From assembly GCA_017560425.1 (NCBI GenBank), contig JAFZEX010000016.1:1-64000 (forward strand): 64,000 bases of DNA, read 5' to 3'. Both the position numbers and the translations under genes were made by a program. Below, piece after piece: positions 60,565-64,000 of this stretch; the first letter of the stretch is position 1, and every line of letters begins with the position of its first letter. Source of the stretch: Alistipes sp. Its GTDB lineage: Bacteria > Bacteroidota > Bacteroidia > Bacteroidales > Rikenellaceae. The notes below the pieces were generated by a model. The model was given only the letters and a program-made list of their open reading frames with translations, ran no database searches and was not told where the DNA came from.

Positions 60565-60691
60565 ATTTTTTGTTAGAAGGGGTTAGATTTGGTGCCAAGT
60601 CGAAATTGACACGGAAGGGGGTATACTTAACGTATATCCCCTTTCGGGGCAATGAGCTTGGTGCCGAAGATGACCCCTTATCACAAAAAAT
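60565..60691 (-). repeat. R unit, subfamily Y, abutting the dnaN stop
   Basis: The outer arms are TTTTTTGT and ACAAAAAA, where other copies have TTTGTTGT and ACAACAAA, so both arms changed to keep pairing. The right end touches the dnaN stop codon at 60691. Confidence 0.87.
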
Positions 60692-61818
60692 TATGCGTTG
60701 ATCATCATTGGCATGAGAAGCATAAGCACCTCTGACGCACGCTTATCGTCGTACACAGGCTTGAACACACCTGCACGTGTTGAGTCAGCAAGCTCGATAA
60801 CAACGGTTGGAGTGTCGATGTTAGATAGGATCTCAACAAGGAATGTAGACTTGAAGCCGATGGTCACAGGGTTGCCCTCATAGCTGCATGAGATAGTCTC
60901 GTTAGCCGATACCGAGAAGTCGATATCCTGCGCTGCGAGGCTGATCTTGTTGCCACCGATATCCATGCGGATAAGGTTTGTTGTTGGGTTAGAACATACT
61001 GCAACACGCTTGATGCCGTTCACGAGCTCTACACGGTCTACGAGCACCTTGTTAGGGTTAGCCGTAGGGATTACAGCGTTGTAGTTAGGATAGTTACCCT
61101 CGATGAGGCGGCATACGAGCTTGTGGTTCGAGAGCTGGAAGATAACGTTCTTAGCGTCGAACATGATGCGCACAGGAGCGCTCTCCTTCACGAGCATACC
61201 CTTGAGCAAGTTAGCTGGCTTCTTAGGCAAGATGAACGATGCGTTAAAGTCTACATCTACGCAGTCAGCCATTGAGCGCACAAGCTTATGAGCGTCGGTA
61301 GCCACGAATGTTACCTTGCCCTCCTCGAAGTTGAAGTATACACCATTCATCACAGGGCGAAGCTCGTCATCGGCAGTAGCAAAGATTGTCTTGTTGATGC
61401 CTGAGATGAGCATATCCACGTCCATGAGTATCTCCTTGTGCTCGGCACCTACGCCCTGCACTGCTGGGTAGCTCACGGCGCTTGCACCAGGGATCGACAA
61501 TGAGCCGCTTGCCCACTTAACCTTGATCTCCCATGTAGTGTCGTTCACGTCGAACTCAAGAGGCATCTCTGGGAACTCCTTGAGCGAGTCGAGCATGAGC
61601 TTTGCTGGCGCTGCGATAACACCCTCACGCTCCACGTTGTCCACCTGGAGGTGACCCACGAGTGTTGTCTCGAGGTCAGAGGTAGTAACCGTAAGGTCGC
61701 CATCCTTGAGCTCAAGAAGGAAGTAGTCGAGGATAGGAAGGGTGTTCTTGTTGCTGATAGCCTTACCCGTTGTTGCAAGTAGCGATAGAAGCGCTGAGCT
61801 TGATACAGTAAATTTCAT
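60691..61818 (-). CDS. dnaN: DNA polymerase III sliding clamp (beta subunit)
   Basis: A 375-residue clamp of three similar domains. The opening MKFTVSSSALLSLLATTGKA, the domain I motif LPILDYFLLEL, VSYPAVQG near residue 115, DDELRPVMNGVYFNF near 150 and the C-terminal end MLLMPMMINA are typical. It tethers polymerase and repair proteins to DNA. The gene stands alone; the chromosomal origin and dnaA are not visible in the window. An R-unit cluster follows its stop codon. Confidence 0.97.
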   Translation of the reverse strand: MKFTVSSSALLSLLATTGKAISNKNTLPILDYFLLELKDGDLTVTTSDLETTLVGHLQVDNVEREGVIAAPAKLMLDSLKEFPEMPLEFDVNDTTWEIKVKWASGSLSIPGASAVSYPAVQGVGAEHKEILMDVDMLISGINKTIFATADDELRPVMNGVYFNFEEGKVTFVATDAHKLVRSMADCVDVDFNASFILPKKPANLLKGMLVKESAPVRIMFDAKNVIFQLSNHKLVCRLIEGNYPNYNAVIPTANPNKVLVDRVELVNGIKRVAVCSNPTTNLIRMDIGGNKISLAAQDIDFSVSANETISCSYEGNPVTIGFKSTFLVEILSNIDTPTVVIELADSTRAGVFKPVYDDKRASEVLMLLMPMMINA

Positions 61819-61894
61819 AATTGTTAGTTTTTTATTTTGTTATTATTTTTTTGTTTTTCAATCAATTGTTTGTCGTAGCCACACCCGCAAGAAT

Positions 61895-61941
61895 AATTTG
61901 TTGTCAGAGGGGGCAATGAGCTTGATGCAAAAATCTCCTTG
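61895..61941 (-). repeat. Collapsed R unit (internal deletion derivative)
   Basis: The left end AATTTGTTGTCAGAGGGG is joined straight to the right half of a subfamily Y unit (GCAATGAGCTTGATGC). The whole left inner arm is missing, as if a deletion had occurred between two GGGG runs. It lies between dnaN and the stop codon at 61942. Confidence 0.72.
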
Positions 61942-62817
61942 TTACAACGCAGCGAGTTTGTCGAGTGCCATCTCAATCATCTTACGCACGAATGGCTTGT
62001 AGTCGGTGCAAGCGTTCTTGGCTACACGCTGTGCGATGATTGTGCAGATTGTTGCGGCACGGTGACCCATCAAGGCTGCGAGGCCTGCAAGGGCTGAGCC
62101 CTCCATCTCGAAGTTGGTGATGCGACGACCCTCGAACTCGAACGACTCGATCTTCTCGTTTAGCTTAAGGTCGTGTGGCGCTATGCGCACGTAGCGACCC
62201 TGAGGAGCGTAGAAGCCTGGGGCAGCGATGGTGATACCCTCACGCACCGAGTCTTTGAAGTGGTCGAAAAGCTCCTTCGATGCATCAACGAAGTATGGCG
62301 CTGGGAGCTTCGAGTACCAATCTGTATGGTTCGAGAATGCCTCCTCGAGCGCAAGGTCGCACACCTCGTCACGACCAGCGTAGTATGACAACAAGCCGTC
62401 GAAGCCGAGCGACGTGCGGGCAAAGACAACCTCACCCACCTCGATATCACGCTGGATAGCTCCCGACGTGCCAAGGCGCACGAGCGTGAGCTGACGGAAC
62501 TCAGACTTAGCCTGACGAGTCTCGAAGTCGATGTTTGCCAAGGCGTCGAGCTCCACCACGCTGATGTCGATATTTCCGATGCCGATGCCGGTAGACATCA
62601 CTGTCATGCGCTTGCCCTTGTATGTTCCTGTCACTGTCAAGAACTCACGATTAGCCACCTCGCACTCCTTAGTGTCGAAATATTCGGCAATCATAGCCAC
62701 ACGTGCTGGGTCGCCCACCAAGATAACGATATCGGCGAGTTGTTCGGGCTTCAAATGAAGATGAAAAATAGAGCCATCTGCATTGATTATCAGCTCAGAA
62801 GATGGTATTGTTCTCAT
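61942..62817 (-). CDS. Nucleoside phosphorylase (uridine phosphorylase-like, PNP_UDP_1 family)
   Basis: A 291-residue enzyme of the NP-I family. ILVGDPARVAMIAEYFD near residue 33 and VMSTGIGIGNIDISVVELDA near 74-93 form the phosphate and nucleoside sites. RLGTSGAIQRDIEVGEVV near 113 and TNFEMEGSALAGLAALMGH near 233 carry further active-site residues. Uridine is the most likely substrate given the length and motif pattern, but other nucleosides cannot be excluded. It cleaves nucleosides with phosphate for salvage. Confidence 0.88.
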   Translation of the reverse strand: MRTIPSSELIINADGSIFHLHLKPEQLADIVILVGDPARVAMIAEYFDTKECEVANREFLTVTGTYKGKRMTVMSTGIGIGNIDISVVELDALANIDFETRQAKSEFRQLTLVRLGTSGAIQRDIEVGEVVFARTSLGFDGLLSYYAGRDEVCDLALEEAFSNHTDWYSKLPAPYFVDASKELFDHFKDSVREGITIAAPGFYAPQGRYVRIAPHDLKLNEKIESFEFEGRRITNFEMEGSALAGLAALMGHRAATICTIIAQRVAKNACTDYKPFVRKMIEMALDKLAAL

Positions 62818-62868
62818 ATCTTGAAATAATTTATCTACAATTTATTTTTAATATTCGTGTAAAATTAA

Positions 62869-62876
62869 TAATTTTG
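62869..62876 (+). promoter_or_regulatory. Possible -7 box for the glmM-type gene
   Basis: TAATTTTG fits TAnnTTTG, about 60 bases before the ATG at 62936. No TTG is present at the -33 position. Confidence 0.4.
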
Positions 62877-62935
62877 TCAGAAATAGCAAAACTTTTACGA
62901 CGTTTTTTACTAATAAAATAGATTTTAGGGAGAAT

Positions 62936-64000
62936 ATGACACTCATTAAGTCGATTTCGGGTATCCGTGGCACTATCGGTGGCCACGCTGCCGACAACCT
63001 TACACCCATTGATGTTGTCAAGTTTACAACAGCCTACGCACGCCTTATCAAAGATAAGAATCCTGGCAAGCGCATCACCGTTGTGGTGGGTCGCGACGCT
63101 CGCATCTCGGGCTCCATGGTCGATTCGTTGGTCGAGGGAACACTCCTCGGCACAGGCGTAGATGTCATCAACGTGGGCCTCTGTACCACCCCTGGCACAG
63201 AGATGGCAGTAATCACTCATAAGGCCGATGGCGGTATCATCATCACCGCATCGCACAACCCACGCCAGTGGAACGCCCTCAAGCTTTTGAACGAGCATGG
63301 CGAGTTCCTCAACGACGAGGAGGGCAAGCAGGTGTTGGCGATGGCCGAGGACAACGACTTTAGCTACCCTACCATCGACCACATCGGCAAGGTTGTTCTT
63401 CGTGAGGACTTCAACCGCAAGCATATCGAGCAGGTGTTGGCTCTTAAGCTCGTAGATGTCGAGGCTGTGCGCAAGCGCAAGTTCAAGGTTGTTGTTGATG
63501 CCGTGAACTCTGTTGGTGGCGTTGTCATCCCTGAGCTTTTGCGTGAGCTCGGCTGCGAGGTTGTTGAGCTTAACTGCGAGCCTACCGGCGAGTTTGCCCA
63601 CAACCCTGAGCCACTTCCCGAGAACCTCACCGAGATCTCGGAGGTTATCCGCCGTGAGGGTGCCGACCTTGGCGTTGTTGTAGACCCCGATGTCGATCGT
63701 TTGGCGTTTGTCATGGAGAATGGCGAGATGTTTGTTGAAGAGTATACGTTGGTGGCTGTTGCCGACTACGTGTTGCGCCACACAAAGGGTAACACCGTAT
63801 CTAACCTTTCATCGTCACGAGCACTCAGCGACATTACACACCGCTACGAGGGTTGCGACTATGCTGCTGCCGCTGTGGGCGAGGTGAACGTGGTTAAGAA
63901 GATGAAGGACACAGGCGCTGTTATCGGCGGCGAGGGTAACGGTGGTGTTATCTATCCTGAGCTTCACTATGGCCGTGATGCGTTGGTGGGCGTTGCTCTC
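62936..64000 (+). CDS. glmM: Phosphoglucosamine mutase (GlmM-type phosphohexomutase), 3' end outside the window
   Basis: The first 355 codons of an alpha-D-phosphohexomutase, truncated by the window edge. SGIRGTIGG opens the protein. The phosphoserine loop TASHNP contains S106, and the metal-binding loop is D250-x-D252-x-D254 (DPDVDR). The sugar-binding GGEGNGGVIYP near residue 330 is present. The enzyme isomerises glucosamine-6-phosphate to the 1-phosphate for cell-wall precursor synthesis; phosphomannomutase activity is an alternative. It is read divergently from the nucleoside phosphorylase. Confidence 0.9.
   Translation, partial: MTLIKSISGIRGTIGGHAADNLTPIDVVKFTTAYARLIKDKNPGKRITVVVGRDARISGSMVDSLVEGTLLGTGVDVINVGLCTTPGTEMAVITHKADGGIIITASHNPRQWNALKLLNEHGEFLNDEEGKQVLAMAEDNDFSYPTIDHIGKVVLREDFNRKHIEQVLALKLVDVEAVRKRKFKVVVDAVNSVGGVVIPELLRELGCEVVELNCEPTGEFAHNPEPLPENLTEISEVIRREGADLGVVVDPDVDRLAFVMENGEMFVEEYTLVAVADYVLRHTKGNTVSNLSSSRALSDITHRYEGCDYAAAAVGEVNVVKKMKDTGAVIGGEGNGGVIYPELHYGRDALVGVAL

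Noticed and set aside
60309..60691. R units as retron or group II intron RNA
   Set aside because: No reverse transcriptase lies in the window, and the units lack the domain V-like hairpin or the separate msr and msd parts.
62831..63781. 316-codon antisense ORF over the glmM-type gene
   Set aside because: The plus strand has a complete phosphohexomutase with all catalytic motifs; the antisense frame has no recognisable protein.
1..64000. tRNA or rRNA genes
   Set aside because: No cloverleaf with a CCA-end context or rRNA signature was recognised by eye. A covariance-model scan would settle this.

Overview
The window looks like a chromosomal segment from a member of the Bacteroidales. The evidence is the promoter style (a -7 box TAnnTTTG with TTG about 19-20 bases upstream, seen before lepA, plsY, lpxK, valS, adk, pheT and others), and families largely confined to Bacteroidota (DUF4923 pair, DUF4836-like lipoprotein, BACON lipoprotein, golvesin-domain amidase, M64 peptidase, LysM plus periplasmic-binding-protein fusion, BspA-type leucine-rich repeats). 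An Alistipes-like (Rikenellaceae) host is my guess; the genus cannot be fixed from sequence alone.

Layout. 1-5500: lepA and plsY (minus), a YitT-type membrane protein and miaB (plus). 5974-11527: a BASS-type transporter, a large secreted amidase/golvesin protein and a divergent M64 metallopeptidase. 12203-14545: a biotin-dependent carboxyltransferase with three tandem biotinyl domains. 15089-19597: ssb-lpxK (minus), then an M23 lipoprotein, a PNPOx-like protein and ispD (plus). 20312-27434: two DUF4923 paralogues, nadE, pepT and an OPT transporter (all minus). 27482-29542: an AAA ATPase gene inside a nested inverted duplication that also carries the promoters of both neighbours. 29615-34327: valS, rnhA, flavin reductase and a hypothetical. 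34673-42391: thiL and adk (divergent), TPM protein, LemA, glucosaminidase, hypothetical, prolyl peptidase. 42453-53364: a giant BspA-like protein, pheT, a DUF4836-like lipoprotein, htpG. 53415-60141: a minus-strand run with capA-like, thioesterase, FAD synthetase, rex, LysM/PBP, exonuclease and a BACON lipoprotein. 60691-64000: dnaN, a nucleoside phosphorylase and the start of a glmM-type mutase. Most genes are housekeeping or cell-envelope genes in short operons.

The unusual content is between genes. Two kinds of structure fill nearly every long gap. (1) A family of about 128-bp nested hairpin units (called R units here): ten complete and three partial or degenerate copies. All have the same orientation, and each cluster abuts the stop codon of a minus-strand gene (lepA, the BASS gene, ssb, DUF4923, thiL, dnaN). 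Inner and outer stems differ between copies by compensating base changes, so the fold itself appears to be maintained. (2) Several families of short-word arrays, with 7-9 bp words such as TTTAGGGAG, GGGTCAGAA, GGGACGACA and CCTTTAGGA. Many are built as two complementary arms around a loop that is conserved within each family. I do not recognise the R units as any named RNA or mobile element, and I regard them as the best candidate for something undescribed here.
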